From: Longispora fulva | GTDB taxonomy: Bacteria; Actinomycetota; Actinomycetes; Mycobacteriales; Micromonosporaceae | DNA length: 64,000 bases | Direction: 5' to 3' | Assembly: GCF_015751905.1 (NCBI RefSeq) | Contig: NZ_JADOUF010000001.1 | Location: 3,286,001 to 3,350,000, forward strand | Shown here: positions 8,506 through 18,000 of the stretch, one piece after another | Layout of the letters: each line of letters opens with the position of its first letter | Position numbering within the stretch: the stretch's first letter is position 1 | Translations under genes and position numbers: made by a program | The notes under the pieces: model-generated | The model's database searches: none | What the model was told of the DNA's origin: nothing | What the model saw: only the letters and a program-made list of their open reading frames with translations

Positions 8506-8687
8506 GGTGCGTCTCCATGGGTCGTCCCGGCCGGTCGCTCCGGGGTGGTCGATGACGTCGTCCGGGTCCGTCGGGACACGGCGAACGCTGTGGTCGTTCC
8601 GGTCCGTCGGGCCGGGGCGGTCGCGGTGGTCGGGCCGGTGGTTCCGGCCGGTCGCGCCGGGGTGGAGCGCGCGGGTCGGGCGGTCAT
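8502..8687 (-). CDS. Small Thr/Pro/Arg-rich ORF coupling ATPase and permease genes
   Basis: A 61-residue frame that starts with ATG overlapping the ATPase stop (ATGA) and stops with TGA overlapping the permease GTG (GTGA). It fills the only gap in the transporter operon. The product is low-complexity, rich in Thr, Pro, Ala and Arg, with no hydrophobic segment, and the DNA holds imperfect direct repeats (near 8524 and 8641). It may be a real small protein, or simply a translated spacer that carries ribosomes to the weakly initiated permease. No function can be assigned. Confidence 0.4.
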   Translation of the reverse strand: MTARPARSTPARPAGTTGPTTATAPARRTGTTTAFAVSRRTRTTSSTTPERPAGTTHGDAP

Positions 8688-10228
8688 CGCTGTCCTCCGG
8701 GTGCCGTGCCGAGGTCGTCGGCCATCGCGAGGGCGAGGATCTTCTCCTCGGTGGCCTCGCCGAGGGTGAGTTCGCCGGTGATCCTGCCGCCCTGCATGAC
8801 GACGATCCGGTCGGCGAGCCCGAGAACCTCGGGCAGGTCGGAGGAGATCACCAGCAACGCGACTCCGGTCTTGGCGAGGTCGGCGATGATCTGGTAGATC
8901 TCGGCCTTCGCCCCCACGTCGATGCCCCGGGTGGGTTCGTCGAGGATGAGGACCCTGGGCCGGCGCGCCAGCCACCGGGCGAGCACCACCTTCTGCTGGT
9001 TGCCCCCCGACAGCGTGCGCACCTCCTGCTCCAGGGACCGGGTCCGGACCCGCAACCGGTCGGTGTACAGCCGCACGAGACTGCGCTCGGCCGCCCGGCG
9101 GACGAACCGGAACCAACGCAGCCGGTCCAGTACCACCAGGGAGGCGTTGTCGCGCACCGACCGGTGCAGGAACAGCGCCTGGGCCTTGCGTTCCTCCGGC
9201 GCGAGCCCGATCCCCGCCGCGATCGCGTCGGCGGGCTGCCGCAGCCGGACCTGCCGGCCACCGACGGACACGGTGCCCGACCGGATCGGCAGGTCCCCGG
9301 CGAGGGCCCGGGCCAGCTCGGACCGTCCGGCGCCGACGAGGCCGGCGAGGGCGACGACCTCCCCGGCGCGCACGGTCAGGCTGATGTCGCGGACGTCGTC
9401 GGTGGTGACGTCGCGGACGTCGAGCACCGTGTCCCCCGCGCCGCCGTGCTCGCGGGCGAACAGAGTGGACAGGTCCCGGCCGACCATCATCTTGACGATC
9501 TCACCCTCGTCGGTCGCCCAGGTCTCCCTGACCCCGACCACGCCGCCGTCGCGCAGGACGGCGATCCGGTCGGAGAGCTGGAAGATCTCCCGCATCCGGT
9601 GCGACACGTAGATCACGGCCAGGCCGCGCTCCCGGAGCCGACCGATCAGGGCGAACAACGCCTCGACCTCGTGCTCGGACAGCGACGACGTCGGCTCGTC
9701 GAACGCGATCACCCGGGCGTCGGTGGTCAACGCGCGGAGGATCTCCACGAGCTGGCGCTGCGAGGCCGACAACCGCGAGCCCAGCATGTCCGGGTCGAGG
9801 ATCCGGTCGAAGCCCAGCTCGGCCAGGTCGGCGCGGATCTTCCGGCGCAGCGCACCCCGGTCCAGGCGGTGCGCGACACCGCGGGGCAGCGCCCCGACGT
9901 AGACGTTCTCGGCGACGGAGACGTGCGGAATGATCTCCGGCTCCTGCGGGATGATCCGGATCCCGGCGGCGCGCGCGTCGGCGGGACTGTGCAGGGGCAG
10001 CACCTTGCCGTCGAGCCGGACGGTGCCGGCGTCGGGCAGGTGGTCTCCGTTGATGATCCGGATCAGGGTGGACTTGCCGGCCCCGTTCTCCCCCATCAGC
10101 GCGGTCACCTGGCCGGCGGGGAACTCCAGGCTCACGTCCCGCAGTGCCGGCACGCCGGAGAAGCTCTTGCTCACCCCGTCGACGCGGAGACCCGCGCCGA
10201 CGGTGAGCTCAGGAACTACGCCGAGCAC
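8684..10228 (-). CDS. Sugar ABC transporter ATP-binding protein (RbsA/AraG type)
   Basis: A 514-residue duplicated ABC ATPase that energises sugar import. The first nucleotide-binding domain has Walker A GENGAGKST and signature LSASQRQ; the second has GLVGAGRSE, signature LSGGNQQK and Walker B VLILDEPTRGID. I start at GTG 10228, preceded by GGAG four bases away and overlapping the end of the binding-protein gene by 13 bases. This gives the usual family length of about 500 residues. Upstream in-frame ATG codons would add 63 residues inside the previous gene and are not credible. The stop overlaps the next small ORF. Confidence 0.9.
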   Translation of the reverse strand: MLGVVPELTVGAGLRVDGVSKSFSGVPALRDVSLEFPAGQVTALMGENGAGKSTLIRIINGDHLPDAGTVRLDGKVLPLHSPADARAAGIRIIPQEPEIIPHVSVAENVYVGALPRGVAHRLDRGALRRKIRADLAELGFDRILDPDMLGSRLSASQRQLVEILRALTTDARVIAFDEPTSSLSEHEVEALFALIGRLRERGLAVIYVSHRMREIFQLSDRIAVLRDGGVVGVRETWATDEGEIVKMMVGRDLSTLFAREHGGAGDTVLDVRDVTTDDVRDISLTVRAGEVVALAGLVGAGRSELARALAGDLPIRSGTVSVGGRQVRLRQPADAIAAGIGLAPEERKAQALFLHRSVRDNASLVVLDRLRWFRFVRRAAERSLVRLYTDRLRVRTRSLEQEVRTLSGGNQQKVVLARWLARRPRVLILDEPTRGIDVGAKAEIYQIIADLAKTGVALLVISSDLPEVLGLADRIVVMQGGRITGELTLGEATEEKILALAMADDLGTAPGGQR

Positions 10229-11262
10229 TTGACTCCGGCTTCCTTCCAGGTGGCGGCGTCGACCATCTTGGTGGGGGCGAACGCCTCGGCCGGCATCGCG
10301 ACGCCGTTCTTGAGCTTGTCGAACATGGTTTGCACCGCGAGTGCCCCGACCTCGTAGCCGTTGATGAACAGGGCGGCCTTCATGCCGGTCGGCTTGCCCG
10401 AGCCCCAGTCCTTGCACGCCAGGTACGCGCCCAGGCCGACGCCGATGACGTTGTCAGCCGTGTAGCCGCCGTTCTGCAGCGCGGTCACGCCGCCGGAGAC
10501 GTTCTCGTCGTTGCAGCCCCACACGATCCAGTGCTTGACGGCGCGGTTCGCCGTGACCGTGGCGGCGACCTTGTCCTGCGCGGAGGTCGGAGTGTTCTCC
10601 GTGCCGACGTCGATGTTCTTCACCGTCTTGCCGGTGGCGGTCTTGAACGCGTCCTTCGCGGCGGTCACCCGGTCGGTGCACACCGTGACGTCCTGCTTCC
10701 ACGCGGAGATGATCGCGGTGTCGGCCTCGGCCCAGCCGGCCTTCGTGAACTCCGCCGCGGCCCGCTTGCCGACCTCGCCGCCCATCTGGGTGCCGCTGAA
10801 CCCGATCCGCGGCACCAGCTTGTCCTTGGCACACTTCGACGGGTCGGTGCCGTCCACGCAGATCTGGTCGTCGGAGGCCAGCAGCGCGACGCCGCCGGTC
10901 TTGGCGGCCTGCACGACCTGGGGGCCCACGGCCGGGTCGGGCACCACGATGATCACGCCGTTGGCCTTCTGCGCTACCGCGGCGTTCACCTCGCTGACCG
11001 TCTTGTTCGCGTCGTTGCCGAGGTTGACGACCTTCAGGTCGATCCCCAGCTCCTTCGCCTTGGCCTGCGCGCCGGCGGCCTCGCCGACGAAGTACTCCTG
11101 GTCGCCCTGCTTCTGCAGGTAGGAGATCGAGATCTTGCCGGTCACCTTCGTGTCCGCGCCGGCCTTCGCGTCCTCCTTGCCGGAGGAACAGGCGGCCAGG
11201 CCGACAACGAGGGCGAATCCGGCCGTCAACGCGACGCCACTGTGGATACGGGATCGGAACAT
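10216..11262 (-). CDS. AraF-like sugar-binding lipoprotein
   Basis: A 348-residue periplasmic-type binding protein of the Peripla_BP_4 fold, delivering sugar to the adjacent ABC transporter. It has a lipoprotein signal (VVGLAACSSG, lipidated Cys at about 25). Motifs resemble L-arabinose-binding protein AraF: GVIIVVPDPAVGPQVV, an early SDDQICVD segment, and VKHWIVWGCNDENVSGGV. The start has AAGGAG eight bases upstream. It is the first gene of the cluster, followed by ATPase, coupling ORF, permease and, beyond a hairpin, GH27. The ligand is inferred: L-arabinose or galactose-like. No LacI or AraC regulator is adjacent, so control is not visible here. Confidence 0.88.
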   Translation of the reverse strand: MFRSRIHSGVALTAGFALVVGLAACSSGKEDAKAGADTKVTGKISISYLQKQGDQEYFVGEAAGAQAKAKELGIDLKVVNLGNDANKTVSEVNAAVAQKANGVIIVVPDPAVGPQVVQAAKTGGVALLASDDQICVDGTDPSKCAKDKLVPRIGFSGTQMGGEVGKRAAAEFTKAGWAEADTAIISAWKQDVTVCTDRVTAAKDAFKTATGKTVKNIDVGTENTPTSAQDKVAATVTANRAVKHWIVWGCNDENVSGGVTALQNGGYTADNVIGVGLGAYLACKDWGSGKPTGMKAALFINGYEVGALAVQTMFDKLKNGVAMPAEAFAPTKMVDAATWKEAGVKCSA

Positions 11263-12054
11263 GTGCGGTTCTCCTTGCGAGGACCACCCGGCGGAGGGTG
11301 GCTGCGGGTCAGGGTCTTTCGAGGGGGTACCCGGTGGAACCTGAAGTCACCAAAATCATTCAGATTCAAACGTGCACCAACACATGACACTCCCGGGTCC
11401 GCGAGATGTCAAGCACGTGAAGCCGATCACATTTTTTGATCTTGAAAGCCCGCGGACAGGGGCCCCGAAGGTCCACCAGGGCATATTTTACTCGGGCAAT
11501 ACGGCCACAATTGCCATAGGCGATCTACGAAAAAGCGTGACGAGAGGGCCCCATCTGACTGGACCACTCATCGGGGGCCTTGGTGAGTCACACAGTCCGA
11601 CATCCTTGGATGTTTGATTAGGTTGCTTTCCTATTTCCGGGGTCAAGCGGGGGCCGATGGGCGCGAGCTTCCGCGCACCGCGCTCACCATCCGGAGCAAA
11701 ACATCACGCAGCGTGCCTCAACACAAAGCAACAGGACGCACGCTGGCCACCTGATGCCTCTGCTTAATGCGGAGAAAAACCCTAATCCAGGCAGCTAAAG
11801 TCACCCTGAGTCACGAATTGCTCCCGAGGCGCCCTGCGTGCTGAGTACATCTGGTCAAAAGGAGGGGTTGATTGTGGGTGATGCTGAGTGATATTGTGTG
11901 AACATGTTTACTCATTGGATGCGCTGCGCGGGGATCCCCCGCACGTTCGGCCGTGGGGCGCCGCATCCGTCCTTGCCGAGTGGTGGCTATCTCGGCCCAG
12001 GGGCCGACCCCGCCACGGAGCTGCCGCGCTCCTCCTAGGTCGCCGGGCCCCGAA
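11263..12054. other. Long AT-richer intergenic region, no convincing gene
   Basis: About 790 bases upstream of the sugar operon and downstream of the HAD gene. The stretch 11340-11920 is clearly lower in GC than its surroundings. It contains an 8-bp inverted repeat (CAGCGTGC/GCACGCTG, 11709-11745, 21-base loop) and a T-run near 11431. An open frame at 11372-11617 (81 codons) has no ribosome binding site and no actinomycete codon bias. It presumably holds the sugar operon promoter and perhaps a 5' leader or small RNA, but I cannot define one. Confidence 0.5.
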
Positions 12055-12726
12055 CTACGGCTGGCCCACGCGCGACAGCCCGGCGAGCAGCCCCGGGAGC
12101 GTGCGCATGTCGTCGAAGAGTGTGGTGTCCGGGCCCTCCAGCCAGTGCGCGGGCGTCACTCCCCCGGCATAACCGAGGACGCGCATGCCGGCCGCGCGGG
12201 CTGCCTGGACCCCGTACCGGCTGTCCTCGACCACGACACACCGCGACGGATCAACACCCATCGACCTGGCCGCGTACAAGAACAGATCAGGCGCCGGCTT
12301 GCCCCGCGCCACCTCCGCCGCACTGAAGATCCGGCCCTCGAAGCGCCCGTACAGACCGGTCCGACCCAACGTGTCACGCATCTTCGCCTGACTACCGTTG
12401 GACGCCACACACGTGGGCAAGGTGATCCCGTCGAGCGCCTCGACCACCCCGTCGACGGCGGTCAGCTCGGACTCCACCGCCACGGCCTGACGCCGCTCAT
12501 ACGTCTCCAGCCACGTCGCCGCGACATCCGGCCCGAGACGGTCGCCAAGCTGCTCCTCGATGAACGGGCTCGACCGGCCGATGAACCGCTCCACGACCTC
12601 CGACCCCGTCATCGGCCAACCCAGCTCCACCCCGAGGGCCAACTGGATCCGCACGGCGATCCGCTCGATGTCGACCAGCACCCCGTCACAATCGAAAATC
12701 ACCAACCCGATCCGCGGTGTCGTCAT
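12055..12726 (-). CDS. HAD superfamily hydrolase (beta-phosphoglucomutase-like)
   Basis: A 223-residue cytoplasmic phosphatase or phosphomutase of the HAD subfamily I. Motif I is IFDCDGVLVD, motif II is CVASNGS, the conserved Lys lies in RGKPAPDLFL, and motif III is VVVEDSRYGV. The helical cap sits between motifs I and II. The family includes beta-phosphoglucomutases, sugar phosphatases and phosphoglycolate phosphatases, and the substrate cannot be read from the sequence. The start MTTPRIGLVIFDCDG places motif I at the normal distance. A longer frame upstream is shadow sequence. Confidence 0.88.
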   Translation of the reverse strand: MTTPRIGLVIFDCDGVLVDIERIAVRIQLALGVELGWPMTGSEVVERFIGRSSPFIEEQLGDRLGPDVAATWLETYERRQAVAVESELTAVDGVVEALDGITLPTCVASNGSQAKMRDTLGRTGLYGRFEGRIFSAAEVARGKPAPDLFLYAARSMGVDPSRCVVVEDSRYGVQAARAAGMRVLGYAGGVTPAHWLEGPDTTLFDDMRTLPGLLAGLSRVGQP

Positions 12727-12821
12727 CCGGCCCCCGTTCCTCGATCGCGATGCGCGCATGCTCTCACGGGACTCCGCCCGTTGGGGTGACACGTGCCGGG
12801 CGGCGGCCACCTCGCCTGTTG

Positions 12822-13511
12822 CTAGCCGGCCGGCGGCTGGTCGATGCCAGGCCCTCCGGTGTGCGGCGTCCGGACGTAGCCCTCTGTCGGCGCGGGCAAC
12901 GCGCCCACGCACGTCATGGAGCAGGCGTTGACCAGGAGCGGCAGGACGTCAGCGCCCGACGTCCACCGCGAGATCCAGACCTGGTGGAGCCTCACACCCT
13001 CGACGCTCCGGTCGCAGACACTGCAGGTACGAATCGTCGTGGCACCCCACACGCCGGGGTCGAGGTCATCTCCGTGGGCGCCGGCCACCGGCGGGCGCAG
13101 GGACGGAAAGTGCGGCCGCAGTGTGCGGTTGCCATAGAGGGCCCGAGTGCTCACCGTGCTGCGCCGCAGGTTGGAGCACCGGGTGATCTCGTAGGGAAAC
13201 CAGTGCAGACGGTAGGAGGTGTACGGGGTGAACTCCTCCAGGGCTCGCATCTCGCCGATCTCAGGTGGGATGCGCACCAGGTTGCTGCCGTACAGCACAA
13301 GGTGCTTCACCGACGTCAGCTGGGCGATGGTCGGCGGGAGGGTGACGACCTCGCGCCGCTGTTCCGCGGTGAGTTCCACGAGCGGGGTGAAGACCTCCCG
13401 TCCGTCGGCCGCCGCCTCCTCGACAAGTTCGAGCAGGCGGATCCATCCCGGCGCGGTGACGTCCTGGCGTTCCGGATGAAACCGGGTCGGCCGCCGCGGC
13501 CGGGTGCTCAT
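12822..13511 (-). CDS. Leucine-rich repeat protein
   Basis: A 229-residue protein with a central block of leucine-rich repeats (LPPTIAQLTSVKHLVLYGSNLVRIPPEIGEM in outline, about residues 57-115) that ends in a WFPYEITRCSNL repeat. The C-terminal part has a CSVCDR motif, possibly a metal knuckle, and lacks membrane helices. I start at MSTRPRRPTRFHP (13511); an in-frame ATG at 13616 would add a Gly/Arg-rich leader without support. LRRs usually bind protein partners; the partner is unknown. Transcribed ahead of the HAD gene with a 95-bp gap. Confidence 0.65.
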   Translation of the reverse strand: MSTRPRRPTRFHPERQDVTAPGWIRLLELVEEAAADGREVFTPLVELTAEQRREVVTLPPTIAQLTSVKHLVLYGSNLVRIPPEIGEMRALEEFTPYTSYRLHWFPYEITRCSNLRRSTVSTRALYGNRTLRPHFPSLRPPVAGAHGDDLDPGVWGATTIRTCSVCDRSVEGVRLHQVWISRWTSGADVLPLLVNACSMTCVGALPAPTEGYVRTPHTGGPGIDQPPAG

Positions 13512-13665
13512 CCGGTCGATACATCCGCACAGATCGCGAGCCGAACCACGGCCGCCCGGACCGGAGGCGCGGGCCCAGCGGTTGGGGAACACCTGCGACT
13601 CCACATCCTCACCCATCCGTCCACAGTACGGTCACCACCTACTCGACAGCACCCGACCGACGACG

Positions 13666-14568
13666 TCACGGGCCCGGCACGATGGGGCGGGGTTCGCCTC
13701 CGCCGACGGTCTCGATGAGAGCGCGCAGGTGCGCCGACCGGTTGGCGGTCGACCAGACCAGCGCCCACTCGGTACGCGGAGCGTCGCGGATCGGCAGGTA
13801 GGTGATGCCGGGGTGGCTGTAGTACCACCGGACGTGCTCGTTCAACGGGCAGACGAGCTGCCCGGCGGCGACCCGGGTGAGGACCTCGTGGAAGGTCCGC
13901 GCGGCCGGGCCCCTCGGGATCAGCCGGCCCTCGGGCGTGCGCTTGGGGAGCATCGCCTCGAGCCAGTAGTCCGGCATGTCAGCTCCGGGGTCCAGGACGG
14001 TGCGCCCGCCGAGGTCGTTCATCGACACCGCGTCCCGGCCGGCCAGGTCCGAGTCGGTGGACACCGCGAGGACCCGGCCCTCGGTCAGGACGACCGGGCC
14101 GACGGTCAGGTCGGGTTCGCGTACCGGGAGCCACATGAGCTGGACGTCGACGTCGCCGGAACGCAGCCGGGTGAAGGGGTCGCTGAAATGGAACTCGCTG
14201 ATCTCCACGTCGCCGTCCGGGTGCCGGGCACGGAACGCCTCGACCACGGGGCGCAGTTCCGCGCCGAGCGCGCCCATCACCCCGAGGCGCAGCGTGCCGC
14301 CGATGCCCTGCCCTGCGGCGGTGGCGCGGGCCAGGCCGCCCTGGAGCAGGTCGTACGCCTGTTGGAGATCGTCGCGGAGCCGACGCCCGATCGGGGTCAG
14401 GGTTACGGTGCGACTGGTGCGGTCGAACAGGGTCGCGCCGATGCGGCGTTCCTGCTTGCGGATCGCCTGGCTCACCCGGGCCTGTGAGACGCGCAGCAGC
14501 TCCGCGGTCCTCCCGAAGTGCAGTTCCTCGGCGAGGGTCAGGAAGATCTCGATGTCGCGCAGTTCCAC
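13666..14568 (-). CDS. LysR family transcriptional regulator
   Basis: A 300-residue LysR-type regulator. The winged helix-turn-helix lies at residues 1-60 (ELRDIEIFLTLAEELHFGRTA, then LLRVSQARVSQAIRKQE), followed by the linker helix and a two-lobed co-inducer domain. GTG start with GGGAG upstream. A perfect inverted repeat containing T-N11-A lies at 14584-14606, just 15 bases before the start, where such proteins bind for autoregulation and to control a divergent gene. The divergent gene here is the small acidic protein at 14766. Co-inducer unknown. Confidence 0.88.
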   Translation of the reverse strand: MELRDIEIFLTLAEELHFGRTAELLRVSQARVSQAIRKQERRIGATLFDRTSRTVTLTPIGRRLRDDLQQAYDLLQGGLARATAAGQGIGGTLRLGVMGALGAELRPVVEAFRARHPDGDVEISEFHFSDPFTRLRSGDVDVQLMWLPVREPDLTVGPVVLTEGRVLAVSTDSDLAGRDAVSMNDLGGRTVLDPGADMPDYWLEAMLPKRTPEGRLIPRGPAARTFHEVLTRVAAGQLVCPLNEHVRWYYSHPGITYLPIRDAPRTEWALVWSTANRSAHLRALIETVGGGEPRPIVPGP

Positions 14569-14583
14569 GTCGCTCCCCGGGTC

Positions 14584-14606
14584 GTCGATAACCGGCGGCT
14601 ATCGAC
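14584..14606. promoter_or_regulatory. LysR-type operator (T-N11-A inverted repeat)
   Basis: Arms GTCGATA and TATCGAC are perfect inverted repeats separated by 9 bases, and the inner T and A fit the T-N11-A rule of LysR-family boxes. Position just upstream of the LysR gene fits autoregulation. Confidence 0.6.
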
Positions 14607-14765
14607 GCTGCGCCGATCCCGCCCGTGATCATGCCGAGGAAGCACCCGCAAGATCAAGAAAACGGCTCGCGTCAGGCCGAATTGCCCGAAACGACGGGGA
14701 CCGGCGGAGCGGATCCGCGAGAATGGGACGCGTATGGCCCGCGCGCGGACAAAGGAGTGCCAGCC

Positions 14766-14918
14766 ATGTTCACACCGGCCGAACTCTCCACCGACAGTCC
14801 CGAGGCCGACCTCGTCGAACAGCACCACACGGTGGCGTTCGGCTACGGCATGGCCGACTTCGACGACCCGGACCACCTGTTGTGGGACGTCGAACTCGAC
14901 GAGGACGACTACCGCTGA
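14766..14918 (+). CDS. Small acidic protein, 50 aa
   Basis: A short, strongly acidic protein starting MFTPAELSTDSPEADLVEQ and ending DEDDYR. The ATG is preceded by an excellent AAAGGAG site, much better than any start further upstream in the same frame. It has no signal peptide, membrane helix or Cys. From memory, small actinobacterial proteins sharing an EADxxEQ stretch and an acidic C-terminus are common, but their function is unknown to me. It is divergent from the LysR gene and followed by a terminator hairpin, so it is a complete monocistronic unit. Confidence 0.65.
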   Translation: MFTPAELSTDSPEADLVEQHHTVAFGYGMADFDDPDHLLWDVELDEDDYR

Positions 14919-14937
14919 CGCCGTGACATGATCAAAA

Positions 14938-14957
14938 GGGCAGCCCACACTGCCCTC
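14938..14957 (+). terminator. Hairpin terminator after small acidic protein gene
   Basis: Perfect 7-bp stem AGGGCAG/CTGCCCT with a 6-base loop, 19 bases after the stop codon. Confidence 0.6.
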
Positions 14958-15000
14958 GAATCTACCCACGAAACGGCGAAACGGACGCGGGTGCCGCCCG

Positions 15001-18000
15001 ATGCTGGGTGGCATGCTGAGCCGTACCGCGCTGTCCCGGGTCGCGTTCGCCGTGACCGTTCTGTCCGCGACGGCCCTGCTCGCCGCGTTCGCCCTGACCC
15101 CGTCCCCGGCCGGCGCCGTCCCGATCGCCGGTCAGACCACCCGGGTGTCCGCTGCCACCGGCCTGCCCACGGACCGGGAGGGCAGCAGCTACGACGGCGC
15201 GATCTCCGAGGACGGCACCCAGGTGGCGTTCATGTCCTACAGTCACCTCGATCCGCTGGACTCCTGCGTGGGCGACTGCAACTACCCCGACGTGTACCTG
15301 CGCGACAGCCGCGCGAACCGGACCGTGCTCCTCACCCGGGGCCAGCTCGCACCGCCGCCGCGGGTGGCGTACCCGGGGCCGCAGACGAGCACCGTCGACC
15401 AGCCGGCCAGCCTGCAACTGACCGTCACCAGCCAGGCGGGCCCGGTCACCTGGGCTGCCGACGGCCTGCCCACCGGGCTGACCATCGACAAGGACACCGG
15501 CCTGATCTCGGGCACCCCGACCGCGCCCGCGACGTACGACGTGAAGGTCACCGCCACCGACCGCAACAGCCGCCGAGGCGACCTGACGTTCGAGTGGGTC
15601 GTGCGCGACGTGCCGGTGACGGTGCACGAGCACTCCGGCCTGATCAAGGTCGTCGGGTACCGCATAGCGGACGTGACCAACTCCGCCACCGGCGGGCACC
15701 CGCCGTACCGCTGGTCGGCCACGAACATGCCGCCCGGCCTGACGATCGACCCGGCGACCGGCACGATGTCGGGCACCCCGAGCCAGGTGGGGGTCACCGA
15801 CTCCGTCGTCACGGCCACCGACACCACCGGCGCGTCCGGCAACACGACCGTCCGGTGGGACATCGTCCCCCGGTTACTGGTCATCCACGAGAGCCGACCA
15901 GGACCGGACCTCGGCGACATCCGCGACCACGCCGTGAACCCGGAGCGCCTGCGCGTGGTCAGCGGCGGGGAGGCCCCCTTCACGTGGACGATCGTGGGCA
16001 CGCCGCCGCCGGGGATCACGTACACGCCCACCACGGGGCCCGAGCTCGAACTCAGGGGCACCCCGACGACCCTCGGCACCTTCCGGTTCCGGGTGGACGT
16101 GCGCAGCGCCGACCTCGGCGAGGCGCACTTCCCACTCAACTGGACCATCGTCGGCTCCACGGTCAGCGGCGAGACGCGACTGCGGGCCGAAGCGGCCGAC
16201 CCGGAGGAGTGGCGCGCCGACGGCGAGAGCGAGCTGCCGTCGGTCTCGGGCACGGGCCGGTACGTCGCGTTCCAGACCGACGCGACCAACCTGGTCCGCG
16301 AGGACTCCGACAACATGAACGACGTCGTGATCGTCGATCGCGACCCCGACGGTGACGGCGTCTTCGACGAGCCCCGCCCCGGGAGCACCGCGATGGACTA
16401 CCGCTACCTGTACGCAGGTCAGGTCCGGACGTCGGAGGGCTCCCGGACCAACGCCACCGAGTCGCCGAGCCTGAACGCTGACGCGACCGCCGTCGCCTGG
16501 CGGGACAGGACCCTGCACGGCGATCCCGACTACTCCCGGGTGCGGATCACCCCCCTCGTGCACGGCGAGAACGGTCAGCTCACCGCCGGCCCGATCGAGG
16601 ACGCGGCCTTCCCCGCGCTCGCGGGCATGCACCCGGTGAGCACCGGCGACCCGGCGATCTCGGCCGACGGCCGGCACGTCGTGTTCGCCGCCCTCTACTG
16701 CGGGACCTCCTGCGGCGCCACCCAGCGCGAGATCCTGGTGGACCACGACCGGGTGACCGGCACCGCGACCAGGATCGACGCCGGTGACGGCGGCAAGCCG
16801 CTGGCCGAGGGCGGCTTCGGCAAGGTGGCCGTCTCACGGACCGGCCAGATGGTCGCGTTCGCTTACGCCCGGCGCGTCACGGGCGAGCCCGCGACGCAGG
16901 TGTACGTCGTGGACCGCGGCACCCCGACCGGTGGCACGTTCCCCGGCCCGGCCACGTACTGGCTGGCCTCCCGCGACGCCACGGGCGCCCCGGCGGCCGG
17001 GGCCGAGCCGACCCTGTCCACCGACGGGCGGTACCTGGCGTTCGTCACCGACGACCGGGGCGTGCACAACGGGTGGGACCGGTACCTGTCGTCGGAGCGG
17101 AGTTCGTGCCTGCACACCCGGTACACGGCGAATATCTGTCAGGTCGTCGCCCGCGACCTGATCCGGGACCGGGCGCACGTCAAGGCCGGGACGCCGGTCG
17201 GCCCGGCAGAACTGGTCTCCGCCAGCCACACGTTCCCGTGCGTCGTGCCCACCGGCGGCACGGGCACGCCCTCCCGGGGCCCGACGCCCGCCACGCCCCC
17301 ACCGCCGAACAGCACCTGCGGCGGCAACGAGCACAGCAACGCGCCGGCGCTGTCGGGCGACGGACGGTTCGTCGCGTTCGGCTCGACGGCCGACGACCTT
17401 GCTCCCGACGACGTCAACGGGTACGCCGACGTGTTCACCCGCGAGTTCATGCCGGGCCTGAAGAAGGTGGACCCGCTCGTGTTCGGCACGGTGGACGTCG
17501 GCGACAAGGCGACCGAGACCGCCACAGTCACGGTCGAGGGCTTCGGTCCGCTGCCGATCAGCAAGGCGGACATCGCCAAGGGACCCGACTTCACCCTCGA
17601 CCCGGCGGACACCTGCGCCGGCACCGTCCGGCACGAGGAGGACCCCTGTCTCGTCCCGGTGCGGTTCACGCCCACCGCGAAGGGCGAACGCACCGGCACG
17701 GTCACCGTCACCGGAGGTCGCGCCCCGGTGAAGGGCCTGCTGGACATCGGGCTCGTCGGCGGTACCGGTCCGGCACGGCACAACGCGATCGCGCAGCCGG
17801 ACCCGGTCGCGTTCGGCGACCGTCTCCTGATCACCCCGAGCGGCCCGGCCACGGTGACCGTGACCAACCAGGGCACCCGGGATCCGGAGAAGATCGGCGC
17901 CGTGGCCCTGGACGGCCAGTTCGCCGCGGACTACGCGATCACCAGGAACCTGTGTCAGGACGTGGTGCTCGCGCCGGGCGCCAGTTGCACGGTCGCGCTG

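Noticed and set aside
11372-11617. An 81-codon plus-strand ORF in the AT-rich gap.
   Set aside because: No ribosome binding site, no codon bias, no recognisable domain.
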